Below are positions 39,728 to 48,975 of a DNA stretch of 64,000 nucleotides, in pieces (positions within the stretch are counted from its first letter, which is position 1; every line of letters starts with the position of its first letter). The notes under the pieces are model-generated. The model saw only the letters and a program-made list of their open reading frames with translations. It did no database searches and was not told the origin of the DNA. The stretch spans positions 186,001-250,000 of the forward strand of contig NZ_FMTP01000004.1 of assembly GCF_900100155.1 (NCBI RefSeq). The letters run 5' to 3'. This DNA is from Ancylobacter rudongensis (GTDB lineage: Bacteria; Pseudomonadota; Alphaproteobacteria; Rhizobiales; Xanthobacteraceae). The position numbers and the translations under genes were made by a program.

Positions 39728-41106
39728 TGCGCGCCGGCTCGCTGGCGCTACGCCTGTTCGTCTCGGCGACGGTGGTCAGCGTCGCCGTGCTGGCGATCAC
39801 CGGCTTCGCGCTGCATGAGGTCTACCGCGCGGCGGTGGAGCGAGCCTTCGACCAGCGGCTCGACGTCTATCTCAAGACCATCGTCGCCGATGTCGCCAAT
39901 TCGCCCTCCGGCACCATGCCGGAGCCGACGACGCTGGGCGACCCTTTGTTCAACTTCCCCATTTCCGGCTGGTACTGGCAAATCACCCGCACCGACGGGC
40001 CGGCCGCGCAGGTGAAGACCTCGCGCTCGCTGCCCGAGGGCAAGCTGCCGCTGCTGTTCGAGCGCCAGGGCGATGCCGATGTCTCGGGCCTGCGCGAGGC
40101 CTATGCCGACGGCCCGTCCGGCCAGCGGCTGCGCATCGTCGAGCGGGTGGTCGATCTCGGCGAGGACGGGCGCTACGCGGTGGCGGTGGCGGCCGATGCG
40201 GGCGAGATCGCCGAGGAGGTCGCCGGCTTCGACCAGGCGCTGCTGGTGACGCTGGCCGTGCTGGGATGCGCCTTCCTGCTCACGCTGGTGTTCCAGGTGC
40301 TGTTTGGCCTGCGCCCGCTCAAGCGCATGCTCGCCGCGCTGCACGAGGTGCGCACCGGCCGCGCCGACCGCATCGAGGGCGCCTATCCGGTCGAACTCGC
40401 CCCGCTCGCCGCCGAGGTCAATGCGCTGATCGACACCAATCGCGAGATCGTCGAGCGCGCCCGCACCCATGTCGGCAATCTCGCCCATGCCCTCAAGACG
40501 CCGATTTCCGTGCTGCAGAATGAGGCGGCGCGGGCCGGCGAGGCCGATGCCGCGCTGGGCGCCAAGGTGACGGCGCAGGCGCAGATCATGAAGGACCAGG
40601 TGGCGCATCATCTGGAGCGGGCCCGCATGGCGGCGCGCGCCTCCGTCGTCACCACGGTGGAGGAGGTCGAGCCGATCGTCGCCCGCATCGCCGCGACGCT
40701 CGCCAAGGTGCACCGCGCCAAGGGGGTGGCGGTGGAGGTCGAGGTCGCGGGTGGCCTGCGCTTTCGCGGCGAACGGCAGGATCTGGAGGAGATCCTCGGC
40801 AATCTGGTCGACAATGGCTGCAAATGGGCGCGCTCGCTGGTGGAGATCGCGGTGGCGCCGGTGCCCGGCGGGGCGGGCGAGCGGGATTATTTCGAGATCA
40901 CCATCGACGATGACGGGCCGGGCCTGACGCCGGAACAGCAGACCGAGGCGCTCAAGCGCGGCAAGCGGTTGGACGAGACCCAGCCGGGTTCCGGGCTGGG
41001 CCTGTCCATCGTTTCCGAACTGGTCGGGCTCTATAGCGGCCGGCTGGCGTTCGACCGCTCGCCCTTTGGCGGGCTGCGCTGCGTGGTGCGGCTGCCGGCG
41101 GCGTGA
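39727..41106 (+). CDS. feuQ: Sensor histidine kinase (FeuQ-like)
   Basis: A 459-residue inner-membrane kinase. TM1 is about 8-30, a periplasmic sensor about 31-168 and TM2 about 170-194. A short HAMP-like linker leads to the HisKA-like box with His254 (GNLAHALKTPISVL) and an HATPase domain (LGNLVDNGCKWA; DDDGPGLTP; GSGLGLSIV). It phosphorylates the FeuP-like partner encoded just upstream. The AHALKTP form of the H-box is typical of PhoQ/FeuQ relatives. The signal is unknown. Confidence 0.8.
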   Translation: MRAGSLALRLFVSATVVSVAVLAITGFALHEVYRAAVERAFDQRLDVYLKTIVADVANSPSGTMPEPTTLGDPLFNFPISGWYWQITRTDGPAAQVKTSRSLPEGKLPLLFERQGDADVSGLREAYADGPSGQRLRIVERVVDLGEDGRYAVAVAADAGEIAEEVAGFDQALLVTLAVLGCAFLLTLVFQVLFGLRPLKRMLAALHEVRTGRADRIEGAYPVELAPLAAEVNALIDTNREIVERARTHVGNLAHALKTPISVLQNEAARAGEADAALGAKVTAQAQIMKDQVAHHLERARMAARASVVTTVEEVEPIVARIAATLAKVHRAKGVAVEVEVAGGLRFRGERQDLEEILGNLVDNGCKWARSLVEIAVAPVPGGAGERDYFEITIDDDGPGLTPEQQTEALKRGKRLDETQPGSGLGLSIVSELVGLYSGRLAFDRSPFGGLRCVVRLPAA

Positions 41107-41213
41107 GGTGCAGGGGTAGAGGTGACGGGGCCGCGCTTTCGCCCTATTCCTCTTCCTTAGGTGGACATGTTCCGTGCGGAACGTGCCGTGTCCAGGCTGG
41201 AGGAAGCAATTTC

Positions 41214-41681
41214 ATGCGCGCATACCAATTCGTGGCCGTGGGCCTTGTCGCCGGCGCCCTCGCGGGCTGCAGCACCGCGCAGGAGAACCCGAACACCGTC
41301 GGCGGCGCCGCCATCGGCGCGGTGGCGGGCGGGCTCATCGGACAGGCCGTCGGGCATAACACCGCCAGTACGCTGGTCGGCGCGGCGGTGGGCGGCCTGA
41401 TCGGCGGCTCGATCGGCAATGCGCTCGACCAGGCCGACCGGCAGCGGGCGCAGCAGGCGCAGATTCAGGCACTGGAATATGGCAATCCCGGCGCGCCGGT
41501 GAGCTGGCGTGGCGACAGCGGCGCCTATGGCACCATCGTTCCCGGCCCGACCTATGCGCGCGGCGGCTCCCCCAAGTGCCGCGAATTCACCCACACCATC
41601 TACATCAACGGCCAGCCGCAGACCGCGCGCGGCACCGCCTGCCGCAACCCGGACGGTACCTGGTCGCCGGTGGCGGGCTGA
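41214..41681 (+). CDS. Outer-membrane lipoprotein with glycine-zipper region (17-kDa antigen type)
   Basis: A 155-residue lipoprotein: the signal peptide ends in the lipobox LAGC (Cys19), followed by a glycine zipper (about 30-72: GGAAIGAVAGGLIGQAVGHN, TLVGAAVGGLIGGSIGNALD). The C-terminal domain carries CREFTHTIYINGQPQTARGTAC with two cysteines and a final DGTWSPV. This is the common rickettsial 17-kDa antigen/RT0821-like layout. The role is structural or unknown. GGAGGAA precedes the ATG. It lies between feuQ and the cytochrome c maturation genes. Confidence 0.82.
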   Translation: MRAYQFVAVGLVAGALAGCSTAQENPNTVGGAAIGAVAGGLIGQAVGHNTASTLVGAAVGGLIGGSIGNALDQADRQRAQQAQIQALEYGNPGAPVSWRGDSGAYGTIVPGPTYARGGSPKCREFTHTIYINGQPQTARGTACRNPDGTWSPVAG

Positions 41682-41874
41682 TCACGCACCCGGCCGAACC
41701 CGGTTCCGGCGCCCCGTGACGGGGTGACGCAGGCGCCCGCCGGCCGGCACCGGGCCTTGGTTCAGGCGGGCACACGCTCGCGCGACTGTGAGCCTGCGGC
41801 GATCGGACTGAGGGTGTTACGGATTGGCGACAGGGGCCGGGTCGGCTACCCCTCAGCGCATTAGAGGAAAACTA

Positions 41875-42999
41875 ATGTTGCTGTGGATCGCCTTCTCGCT
41901 GATGACCGGCGCCGCCATTCTGGCGGTGCTCTGGCCGTTGCGCACCGGCGCGGCCATGCCTGCCGCCAGTACCGCCGAGGCCGATCTCGCCGTCTATCGC
42001 GACCAGCTGGCGGAAATCGAGCGCGACCGTGCCTCCGGCCTGATCGCGCCGGCCGAGGGCGAGGCGGCGCGCACCGAGGTGGCCCGGCGCATCCTGCGTG
42101 CCTCCGCCGAGAGCGGCCGGGAGGGCGCCTCCTTCGGCGACGACCGGCGCCGGCGCATCGTCGCGGTGGTGGGCCTGCTCGGCGTGCCGCTGCTGGCCGG
42201 CGGGCTCTACCTTTCCCTCGGCTCGCCGCTCTACCCGCCGCAGCCGCTGGCGCAGCGGCTGGAAGGCCAGCCCAACCCCTCCGACATCGCCATCCTGATC
42301 CGCAAGGTCGAAACCCATCTCGAAGCCAACCCGAATGACGGGCGCGGCTATGAGGTGGTGGCGCCGATCTATGCCCGCATCGGCCGGCTCGACGATGCGG
42401 CCCGGGCCTGGAGCAATGCCATCCGCCTGCTCGGCCCCAACGCCCAGCGTGAAACCGGCCTCGGCGAGGCGCTGACCGCACAGGCCGGCGGCGTGGTGAC
42501 GGTCGAGGCCAAGGCGGCGTTCCAGGCGGCGCTCGCCGCCGATCCGAACGACCCCAAGGCACAGTATTTCCTCGGCCTCGCCGCCGAGCAGGACGGCCAG
42601 ACCGCCGAGGCGGCGCAGCGCTGGAGCGCGCTGGTGGCCGCCTCGCCGCCCGACGCGCCCTGGCTCGGCCTGCTGCGCGAGGCGCTGGCCCGCATCGGCG
42701 CGCCGATTCCCGACGCCGCGTCCGGCCCCGGCGCGGCCGATGTGGCGGCGGCGCAAAGCCTCACCCCCGAGCAGCGCGACGCGATGGTGCGCGGCATGGT
42801 CGAGCGGCTGGAGGCGCGGCTGGCGCAGGAGGGCGGCGACATCGAGGGCTGGCTGCGGCTGATGCGGGCCTGGACCGTGCTCGGCCAGCAGGACAAGGCC
42901 AAGACCGCCGCCGGACAGGCGCGCACCCATTTCGCCAGCGACAGCGGCGCGCTCGGGCGCATCGACGCGCTGGCGCGCGAACTCGGGCTCGGGAGCTGA
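41875..42999 (+). CDS. ccmI: c-type cytochrome biogenesis protein CcmI (CycH)
   Basis: A 374-residue apocytochrome chaperone. Two membrane helices (about 2-20 and 96-116) flank a cytoplasmic loop with [17 protein letters not shown], the CcmI hallmark. The periplasmic part has TPR-type repeats (about 150-270: [20 protein letters not shown]) and a C-terminal domain. It hands apocytochrome c to the CcmF/H heme lyase. First of ccmI-E-F-H (cycHJKL). The ATG at 41875 gives the expected [15 protein letters not shown] start. Confidence 0.88.
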   Translation: MLLWIAFSLMTGAAILAVLWPLRTGAAMPAASTAEADLAVYRDQLAEIERDRASGLIAPAEGEAARTEVARRILRASAESGREGASFGDDRRRRIVAVVGLLGVPLLAGGLYLSLGSPLYPPQPLAQRLEGQPNPSDIAILIRKVETHLEANPNDGRGYEVVAPIYARIGRLDDAARAWSNAIRLLGPNAQRETGLGEALTAQAGGVVTVEAKAAFQAALAADPNDPKAQYFLGLAAEQDGQTAEAAQRWSALVAASPPDAPWLGLLREALARIGAPIPDAASGPGAADVAAAQSLTPEQRDAMVRGMVERLEARLAQEGGDIEGWLRLMRAWTVLGQQDKAKTAAGQARTHFASDSGALGRIDALARELGLGS

Positions 43000-43003
43000 C
43001 GCC

Positions 43004-43450
43004 ATGACCCGCAAGGGACGTCGCCTACTGGTCATTTCCTGCGCCGCCGGCGTGCTGTTCGTCGCCGCCGGGCTGGTGCTGTTCGCGCTGAACGACACCA
43101 TCGTGTTCTTCCGCTCGCCCAGCGAGATCGCCGCCGAGGGCACACGGCCGGGCACACGACTGCGGCTGGGCGGGCTGGTGAAGGACGGCAGCGTGCAGCA
43201 CACCGACGGCACCCATGTGCGCTTCGTCGTCACCGATGGCGGCGCCGATATGGGCGTGACCTATGTCGGCCTGCTGCCGGACCTGTTTCGCGAAGGCCAG
43301 GGCGTGATCGCCGAGGGCGTGCTGGCACCGGACGGCAGCTTCACCGCCGACAGCGTGCTGGCCAAGCACGACGAAACCTATATGCCGAAGGAAGTCGCCG
43401 ACGCGCTGAAGAAGCAGGGCGTGTGGAAGGAAGGGGAGGGGACGCCGTGA
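43004..43450 (+). CDS. ccmE: Cytochrome c maturation heme chaperone CcmE (CycJ)
   Basis: A 148-residue periplasmic heme chaperone anchored by one helix (about 8-29). The OB-fold has [12 protein letters not shown] and [22 protein letters not shown]. The heme-binding His122 and Tyr126 are present in KHDETYMP. It takes heme from the CcmABC side and delivers it to CcmF. It starts 4 bp after ccmI. A pair of family B repeats separates it from ccmF. Confidence 0.92.
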   Translation: MTRKGRRLLVISCAAGVLFVAAGLVLFALNDTIVFFRSPSEIAAEGTRPGTRLRLGGLVKDGSVQHTDGTHVRFVVTDGGADMGVTYVGLLPDLFREGQGVIAEGVLAPDGSFTADSVLAKHDETYMPKEVADALKKQGVWKEGEGTP

Positions 43451-43477
43451 GGGATGGTGCCCACCGCTTCGCGACGA

Positions 43478-43522
43478 CCATCCTTCGAGGCTCGGGCCTT
43501 GCCCGAGCACCTCAGGATGACG
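43478..43522. repeat. Family B repeat, copy 3 (inverted)
   Basis: CCATCCTTCGAGGCTCG...GAGCACCTCAGGATGACG, in inverted orientation to the copy at 43554, between ccmE and ccmF. Confidence 0.8.
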
Positions 43523-43553
43523 CTGTTCCCTCTCGTTTTCTTTCTCGGTGCGC

Positions 43554-43592
43554 CGTCATCCTGAGGTGCCGCGAAGCGGCCTCGAAGGATGC
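43554..43592. repeat. Family B repeat, copy 4
   Basis: GTCATCCTGAGGTGCCGCG...CCTCGAAGGATG, facing copy 3; the pair could fold into a long hairpin within the ccmE-ccmF transcript. Confidence 0.8.
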
Positions 43593-43613
43593 TTGTTGTT
43601 GGGATAACCGCCC

Positions 43614-45614
43614 ATGAACCCGGAAATCGGCCATTACGCGCTGGTGCTCTCGCTGGCCGTCGCCCTCCTGATGACGGTGATCCCGGCCTGGGGCGCGCGC
43701 ACCGGCGACGCGGCGCTGATGCGGGTGGGCTCGACCCTGGCGCTGGTGCTGGCCGGCTTTGTCGGCCTGTCCTTCGCCACGCTGGTCGTGGCCTATGTCC
43801 AGTCCGATTTCTCGGTGCTGAACGTGGTCGAGAATTCGCACTCGGCCAAGCCGCTGCTCTACCGCATCACCGGGACCTGGGGGAACCATGAGGGTTCCAT
43901 GCTGCTCTGGGTGCTGGTGCTGGCGATCTTCGCCGCGCTGGTGGCGCTGTTCGGCGCCAATCTGCCGGCGCGGCTGAAGGCCAATGTGCTCGCCGTACAG
44001 GGCTCGGTGGCCACCGCCTTCCTGCTGTTCATCCTGTTCACCTCGAACCCGTTCACCCGGGTGATTCCGCCTCCGGCGGAGGGGCAGGACCTCAACCCGA
44101 TCCTGCAGGATATCGGCCTCGCCATTCATCCGCCGCTGCTCTATCTCGGCTATGTCGGCTTCTCCATCACCTTCGCCTTCGCCGTCGCGGCGCTGATCGA
44201 GGGGCGGATCGACGCCGCCTGGGCGCGCTGGGTGCGGCCCTGGGCGCTGACCGCCTGGGCCTTTCTCACCCTCGGCATCGCCATGGGGTCCTACTGGGCC
44301 TATTACGAGCTCGGCTGGGGCGGCTGGTGGTTCTGGGACCCGGTGGAGAACGCCTCGCTGATGCCGTGGTTCGCCGGCACGGCGCTGATCCATTCCGCCG
44401 TGGTGATGGAAAAGCGCGACGCGCTGAAGGTGTGGACGGTGCTGCTCGCCATCCTCGCCTTCTCGCTGTCGCTGCTCGGCACCTTCCTCGTGCGCTCCGG
44501 CGTGCTCACCTCGGTCCACACCTTCGCCACCGATCCCACCCGCGGCGTGTTCATCCTCGCCATCCTGGTGTTCTTCATCGGCGGATCGCTGGCGCTCTAT
44601 GCGCTGCGCGCGCCGATGCTGCGGCAGGGCGGGATCTTCGCGCCGGTGTCGCGCGAGGGCGCGCTGGTGCTGAACAATTTGCTGCTGACGGCGGCCTCCG
44701 CCGCCGTGCTGGTCGGCACGCTCTACCCGCTGGCGCTGGAGGCCTATAACGGCGCCAAGATCACCGTCGGGCCGCCCTATTTCAATCTGACGGTCGGCGC
44801 GCTGATGCTGCCGGTGGCCTTCGCCATGCCGTTCGGGCCGCTGCTGGCCTGGAAGCGCGGCGATCTCGCCGGGGCGGCGCAGCGGTTGATGGCCGCCTTC
44901 GGGGCCGCCATCGTCATTGCCGCTCTGGCCGCCTATGCGCAGGGCGGCGGGCCGGTGCTGGCGCCGTTCGGCATGGGGCTGGCCGCCTTCGTAGTGATCG
45001 GCGCGATGGCCGAGGTGATCGAGCGTGCCGGCTTCGGCCGGGTGCCGCGCGCGACCGCCTTCGCGCGGCTGCGCGGCCTGCCGCGCTCGGTGTTCGGCGG
45101 CGCGCTCGCCCATGCCGGCGTCGGCGTCTGCCTGTTCGGCATCATCGCCGAGACCAGCTGGAACGCCGAGCGCATCGCCGGAGTGAAGGTTGGCGGCAGC
45201 TTCGAGGTCGGCGGCTATGAGCTGACCCTCGACCGGCTGGAACCGCGCAACGGGCCGAATTACCGCGATCTCGTCGGGGTGTTCACGGTCCGCCAGGGCG
45301 GGGTCGAGATGGGGACCATTGAATCCGCCAAGCGCCTGTTCACCGCACGCAACATGCCGACCACCGAATCGGGCATCCGCACCATGTGGTTCAGCCAGCT
45401 CTATGTGAGCCTGGGCGACGAGCTGCCGGGCGGCGGCGTGGGCGTGCGGGCCTATTGGAAGCCGTTCGTGACGCTGATCTGGATCGGCTCGCTCATCATG
45501 GCGCTCGGCGGCGCGCTCTCGCTCAGTGACCGTCGCCTGCGCGTCGGGGCGCCGAAGCCGGCGAAGAAGCCGAAGGCGAAGGCGGACGGCGCTTCGCCCG
45601 TGCCGGCGGAGTGA
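43614..45614 (+). CDS. ccmF: Heme lyase CcmF/CycK
   Basis: A 666-residue polytopic membrane protein with about 14-15 helices. The WWD heme-handling motif is intact (WGGWWFWDPVENASLMPW, about 236-254). TWGNHEGSMLLWVL and the P-X-H type His-bearing loops (IHPPLLYLGYVG) are typical. It attaches heme to apocytochrome c together with CcmH and CcmI. The usual length is about 650 residues, so it is complete. Confidence 0.93.
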   Translation: MNPEIGHYALVLSLAVALLMTVIPAWGARTGDAALMRVGSTLALVLAGFVGLSFATLVVAYVQSDFSVLNVVENSHSAKPLLYRITGTWGNHEGSMLLWVLVLAIFAALVALFGANLPARLKANVLAVQGSVATAFLLFILFTSNPFTRVIPPPAEGQDLNPILQDIGLAIHPPLLYLGYVGFSITFAFAVAALIEGRIDAAWARWVRPWALTAWAFLTLGIAMGSYWAYYELGWGGWWFWDPVENASLMPWFAGTALIHSAVVMEKRDALKVWTVLLAILAFSLSLLGTFLVRSGVLTSVHTFATDPTRGVFILAILVFFIGGSLALYALRAPMLRQGGIFAPVSREGALVLNNLLLTAASAAVLVGTLYPLALEAYNGAKITVGPPYFNLTVGALMLPVAFAMPFGPLLAWKRGDLAGAAQRLMAAFGAAIVIAALAAYAQGGGPVLAPFGMGLAAFVVIGAMAEVIERAGFGRVPRATAFARLRGLPRSVFGGALAHAGVGVCLFGIIAETSWNAERIAGVKVGGSFEVGGYELTLDRLEPRNGPNYRDLVGVFTVRQGGVEMGTIESAKRLFTARNMPTTESGIRTMWFSQLYVSLGDELPGGGVGVRAYWKPFVTLIWIGSLIMALGGALSLSDRRLRVGAPKPAKKPKAKADGASPVPAE

Positions 45615-45639
45615 GGGGGATGCGTGCACGCCTTTTCCG

Positions 45640-45721
45640 CCCCTCATCCCCGGGCGTGACCCGGGGATCCAGCCGCGTGGCGGCCGGCCTTCTGGGTTCC
45701 CGGGTCACGCGCGGGCATGAG
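45640..45721. repeat. Family A paired palindrome, diverged copy 9
   Basis: CTCATCCCCGGGCGTGACCCGGGGAT and GGGTTCCCGGGTCACGCG...CATGAGGG arms around a 25-bp spacer; more substitutions than the copies in the GTA region. It sits between ccmF and ccmH. Confidence 0.7.
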
Positions 45722-45742
45722 GGAAGCGGGCGCTGGCGGGTG

Positions 45743-46246
45743 ATGCTCGCCGCCGCGCTGCTTTGCCTCGCTTTCATCACCCCCGCCGCCGCCGTGCGGC
45801 CGGACGAGGTGCTGCCCGATCCGGCGCAGGAAGCGCGGGCGCGCGAGCTCTCGAAAGAACTGCGCTGCATGGTCTGCCAGAACCAGTCCATCGACGATTC
45901 GGATGCGCCGCTGGCGCGCGACCTGCGGCTGCTCGTGCGCGAGCGGATCCAGCAGGGCGAGTCCGACCGGGAGGTGATGGATTATCTGGTGGCGCGCTAT
46001 GGCGAGTTCGTGCTGCTGCGCCCGACCTGGCACGGGGCGAACGCGATCCTGTGGCTGGCGCCCTTTGCCGTGCTTGTCGTCGGCGGCATCGGCCTGTTCG
46101 TCGCCTATCGCCGCCGCGCCGCGTCGGACAGCCTGCGCCCGACGGCGGCGGCGGAGCCGTTGACGCCCGAGGAGGAGACGCGCCTGCGCGCCGCGCTGGG
46201 CGAGCCGTCCTCGTCGGAGCAACCGGGCGACGTTACGAAAGTTTAA
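45743..46246 (+). CDS. ccmH: Cytochrome c maturation thiol oxidoreductase CcmH (CycL)
   Basis: A 167-residue membrane-anchored protein. The signal peptide (LAAALLCLAFITPAAA) is followed by the redox motif RCMVCQNQSIDDSDAPLARD (Cys42, Cys45), VRERIQQGESDREVMDYLVA, a helix (about 99-119) and a charged tail. It keeps the apocytochrome CXXCH thiols reduced. The start is the ATG at 45743 or the GTG just before; the frame extends upstream through the repeat, which I exclude. Confidence 0.9.
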   Translation: MLAAALLCLAFITPAAAVRPDEVLPDPAQEARARELSKELRCMVCQNQSIDDSDAPLARDLRLLVRERIQQGESDREVMDYLVARYGEFVLLRPTWHGANAILWLAPFAVLVVGGIGLFVAYRRRAASDSLRPTAAAEPLTPEEETRLRAALGEPSSSEQPGDVTKV

Positions 46247-46336
46247 CGCCGCCGCCAGACTGCGTTAAGGCGACGGCCTCTAGTTTCTCGTTCAACGCTC
46301 CCGGTGGGGAGAGTGATTTCGAACGAGGAACGATAC

Positions 46337-47905
46337 ATGTCGCGCACCGCGCCCAATCCGACCCGCACCCCTTCGTCCACGCTGCGCAAGAGCCGTTCCC
46401 GGCTGCTCGCCGGCGTGTTCACCCTGGCCCTGGCCGGTGGCACCGTCGGCGCTTTCGTGCTGCCCGAGATCATCACCCCTGCTCAGGCGCAGCTGACCAC
46501 CAACCAGCCCGCCGGCACCTTCTCCTTCGCCGACATCGTCGAGAAGGTCTCCCCCGCCGTCGTCAGCGTGAAGGTGAAGAAGGACGAGGACAAGGTCGCC
46601 TCGAATGACGAGGAAGGCATGGGCGGCCAGAACGTGCCCCCGCAGATCGAGCGCTTCATGCGCCGCTTCGGCTTCGGCCCGGGCGGCCCCGGTGGCCCGG
46701 ACATGGGCCCGCGTCGCGGCCCCGGTCCCGGTCATCGCGGCGTCGTCGGCCAGGGCTCCGGCTTCTTCATCTCCAATGACGGCTATGTCGTCACCAACAA
46801 CCACGTCGTCGACGGCGCTTCCGAGGTCGATGTCACCACCACCGACGGCAAGAGCTACACCGCCAAGGTTATCGGCACCGACCCGCGCACCGACGTGGCG
46901 CTGCTCAAGGTCGACGGCAAGTCGGACTTCCCCTGGGTGAAGCTGGCCGCCAAGGCGCCGCGCGTCGGCGACTGGGTGGTCGCGGTCGGCAACCCGTTCG
47001 GCCTCGGCGGCACGGTCACTGCCGGCATCGTCTCGGCGCGCGGCCGTGACATCGGCTCGGGCCCCTATGACGACTTCATCCAGATCGACGCCCCGATCAA
47101 CCGCGGCAATTCCGGTGGCCCGACCTTCGGCCTCGACGGCGACGTGATCGGCATGAACACCGCCATCGTCTCCCCCTCGGGCGGCAATGTCGGCATCGCC
47201 TTCGCCATTCCCTCCGAGACCGTCTCCGAGGTGGTTGAGGCGCTGAAGGATGGCGGCGAGGTGGCGCGCGGCTATGTCGGCGTGCAGATCCAGCCGGTCA
47301 GCGACGAGGTCGCCGAGGCGCTGGAACTCAAGTCGGCTGAGGGCGCCCTCATCGCCCAGGTGCAGCCCGGCACCCCCGGCGAGAAGGCGGGCCTCAAGCC
47401 CGGCGATGTCGTCACGCAGATCGACGGCGAGACCGTGAAGGACTCCCGCGAGATGTCGCGCGAGATCGCCCGCAAGAAGCCCGGCACCACGGTGAAGCTG
47501 AGTGTGGTGCGCGACGGCAAGTCGATGACCATCCCGGTCACGCTGGAGCAGTTGCCGACCGACGTCGCGTCGGCCGACAAGGCCAAGGCGGATCAAGGCG
47601 AGGAGGACGGCAAGGGCATTCCGCGCCTCGGCCTGTCGCTTGCTCCCGCCAAGGGCGTCGCCGGCGCCGGTGATATCGGCGTCGTCGTCACCGAGGTCGA
47701 TCCGAGCGGCCCCGGTGCCGAGCGCGGCATCAAGGAAGGCGATGTCATCCTCGACGTGGGTGGCAAGCCGGTGATGACCCCCGCCGATGTGCGCGAGGGC
47801 CTCTCCACCGCCAAGAAGGACAACCGCAAGGCCGTGCTGATGCGGATCAAGTCCGAGCAGGGCACCCGTTTTGTCGCCATCTCGCTGGGTGACCAGAAGG
47901 GCTGA
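46337..47905 (+). CDS. Do/DegP-family periplasmic serine endoprotease
   Basis: A 522-residue protease-chaperone. An N-terminal anchor or signal (about 22-52) precedes a trypsin-like domain with His156 (TNNHVVDG), Asp186 (TDVALLKV) and Ser259 (RGNSGGPTF). PDZ1 is about 300-390 (GYVGVQIQPVSDEVAEAL) and PDZ2 about 415-515. A Gly/Pro-rich Q-linker (about 112-137) lies before the protease. It degrades or refolds misfolded envelope proteins. The ATG at 46337 has GAGGAA upstream. It follows cycHJKL as in Sinorhizobium degP1. Confidence 0.9.
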   Translation: MSRTAPNPTRTPSSTLRKSRSRLLAGVFTLALAGGTVGAFVLPEIITPAQAQLTTNQPAGTFSFADIVEKVSPAVVSVKVKKDEDKVASNDEEGMGGQNVPPQIERFMRRFGFGPGGPGGPDMGPRRGPGPGHRGVVGQGSGFFISNDGYVVTNNHVVDGASEVDVTTTDGKSYTAKVIGTDPRTDVALLKVDGKSDFPWVKLAAKAPRVGDWVVAVGNPFGLGGTVTAGIVSARGRDIGSGPYDDFIQIDAPINRGNSGGPTFGLDGDVIGMNTAIVSPSGGNVGIAFAIPSETVSEVVEALKDGGEVARGYVGVQIQPVSDEVAEALELKSAEGALIAQVQPGTPGEKAGLKPGDVVTQIDGETVKDSREMSREIARKKPGTTVKLSVVRDGKSMTIPVTLEQLPTDVASADKAKADQGEEDGKGIPRLGLSLAPAKGVAGAGDIGVVVTEVDPSGPGAERGIKEGDVILDVGGKPVMTPADVREGLSTAKKDNRKAVLMRIKSEQGTRFVAISLGDQKG

Positions 47906-47918
47906 GCTGGAGCGCGCG

Positions 47919-47947
47919 CCGATCCGCTTGCACCGCAAGCGGATCGG
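47919..47947. repeat. REP-like palindrome 1 after the Do protease gene
   Basis: CCGATCCGCTTGC - ACC - GCAAGCGGATCGG, a perfect 13-bp inverted repeat. It starts 14 bp after the stop codon and has no T-run, so it is more likely an mRNA-stabilising REP than a terminator. Confidence 0.75.
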
Positions 47948-47984
47948 ATCACGCGGCCTCCAGTGTAACGCAGAGGGCGATTTG

Positions 47985-48009
47985 CCGATCAGATGTGCCA
48001 TCTGATCGG
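47985..48009. repeat. REP-like palindrome 2 after the Do protease gene
   Basis: CCGATCAGATG - TGC - CATCTGATCGG, a perfect 11-bp inverted repeat. It shares the outer CCGATC/GATCGG with palindrome 1, suggesting one compound repeat. Confidence 0.75.
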
Positions 48010-48294
48010 ATCGCACTCTAAGAGTTCCGGTTGCGGCTCGTTCCGTCGCCCCTTGGGCTGCGGCCGGTTCGGTGGCGCGGGGAGTCCGAGAGGATTCCCC
48101 GCGTCATCTATTTCAGGGGCCTTCCGGCGTTGGCGTCGGGGGATGGCAATATAGGCGCGAGGCTCGAAATGACGTACATGGAGACGAATTCGAATCTTAC
48201 CGCCGCCTCCGATTCCGCGCGGGGCCGAGATGACCCGTTCATCGAGCTCGCGGACATCCGGAGGGCAGCCCGAAAGAGCGCCGAAGAGTCGCCC

Positions 48295-48975
48295 ATGCGC
48301 CTGCTCATCGTCGAGGACGACCGCGACGCCGCCGATTATCTGCGCAAGGCGTTCCGCGAGGCGGGCCATGTGGTGGACGTGGCCTCGGACGGCGAGGAGG
48401 GGCTCGTGCTCGCCCGCGAGGGTGGCTATGACGTCCTTATCGTCGACCGCATGCTGCCGCGCCGCGACGGCCTCTCCGTCATCGCCGATCTGCGCGGGCG
48501 CGGCGACAAGACCCCGGCGCTGATCCTTTCCGCCCTCGGCCAGGTGGACGACCGCGTGACCGGCCTGCGCGCCGGCGGCGACGATTATCTGCCCAAGCCC
48601 TACGCCTTCACCGAACTGCTCGCCCGCGTCGAGGCGCTGGCCCGGCGCGGTGGGCCGCAGGCGGCCGATACGGTCTACCGCGTCGCCGATCTCGAACTCG
48701 ACCGGCTGGCGCATAGCTGCACCCGTGGCGGCCAGGAGATCGTGCTGCAGCCGCGCGAGTTCCGGCTGCTGGAGTATCTCATGCGCCATGCCGGGCAGGT
48801 GGTGACCCGCACCATGCTGCTGGAGAATGTGTGGGACTATCATTTCGACCCGCAGACCAACGTGATCGACGTTCACGTCTCGCGGCTGCGCGCGAAGATC
48901 GACAAGGGCTTCGATCCGCCGCTGCTCCACACGGTTCGCGGCGCAGGATACATCATTCGTGACGGCGCTCGGTAA
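48295..48975 (+). CDS. OmpR-family response regulator
   Basis: A 226-residue regulator: a receiver with acidic EDD at 7-9, phosphoacceptor Asp51 (LIVDRMLPRRDG) and Lys near 100 (YLPKPYAF), then a PhoB-type winged helix (LQPREFRLLEYLMRHAGQVV, NVIDVHVSRLRAKID). I begin at MRLLIVEDD (48295); the frame is open upstream with an ATG at 48169. It overlaps the kinase gene by 17 bp. The pair between degP and glnE is conserved in rhizobia; the regulon is unknown. Confidence 0.85.
   Translation: MRLLIVEDDRDAADYLRKAFREAGHVVDVASDGEEGLVLAREGGYDVLIVDRMLPRRDGLSVIADLRGRGDKTPALILSALGQVDDRVTGLRAGGDDYLPKPYAFTELLARVEALARRGGPQAADTVYRVADLELDRLAHSCTRGGQEIVLQPREFRLLEYLMRHAGQVVTRTMLLENVWDYHFDPQTNVIDVHVSRLRAKIDKGFDPPLLHTVRGAGYIIRDGAR

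Larger units (their letters stand above)
47906..48294. other. 389-bp intergenic region with two REP-like palindromes
   Basis: It contains the palindromes at 47919-47947 and 47985-48009 and then unique sequence up to the response-regulator gene. An in-frame ATG at 48169 could extend that gene upstream; I consider this unlikely. Confidence 0.5.

Noticed and set aside
43512-45647. A 711-codon minus-strand frame opposite ccmF
   Set aside because: Antisense shadow of ccmF; very rich in His, Gln, Arg and Gly with no recognisable domain.
46247-46300. TTTAAC and GTTAA motifs before the Do protease gene as a CtrA site
   Set aside because: The two halves are 17 bp apart instead of 7, so they do not fit the CtrA consensus.
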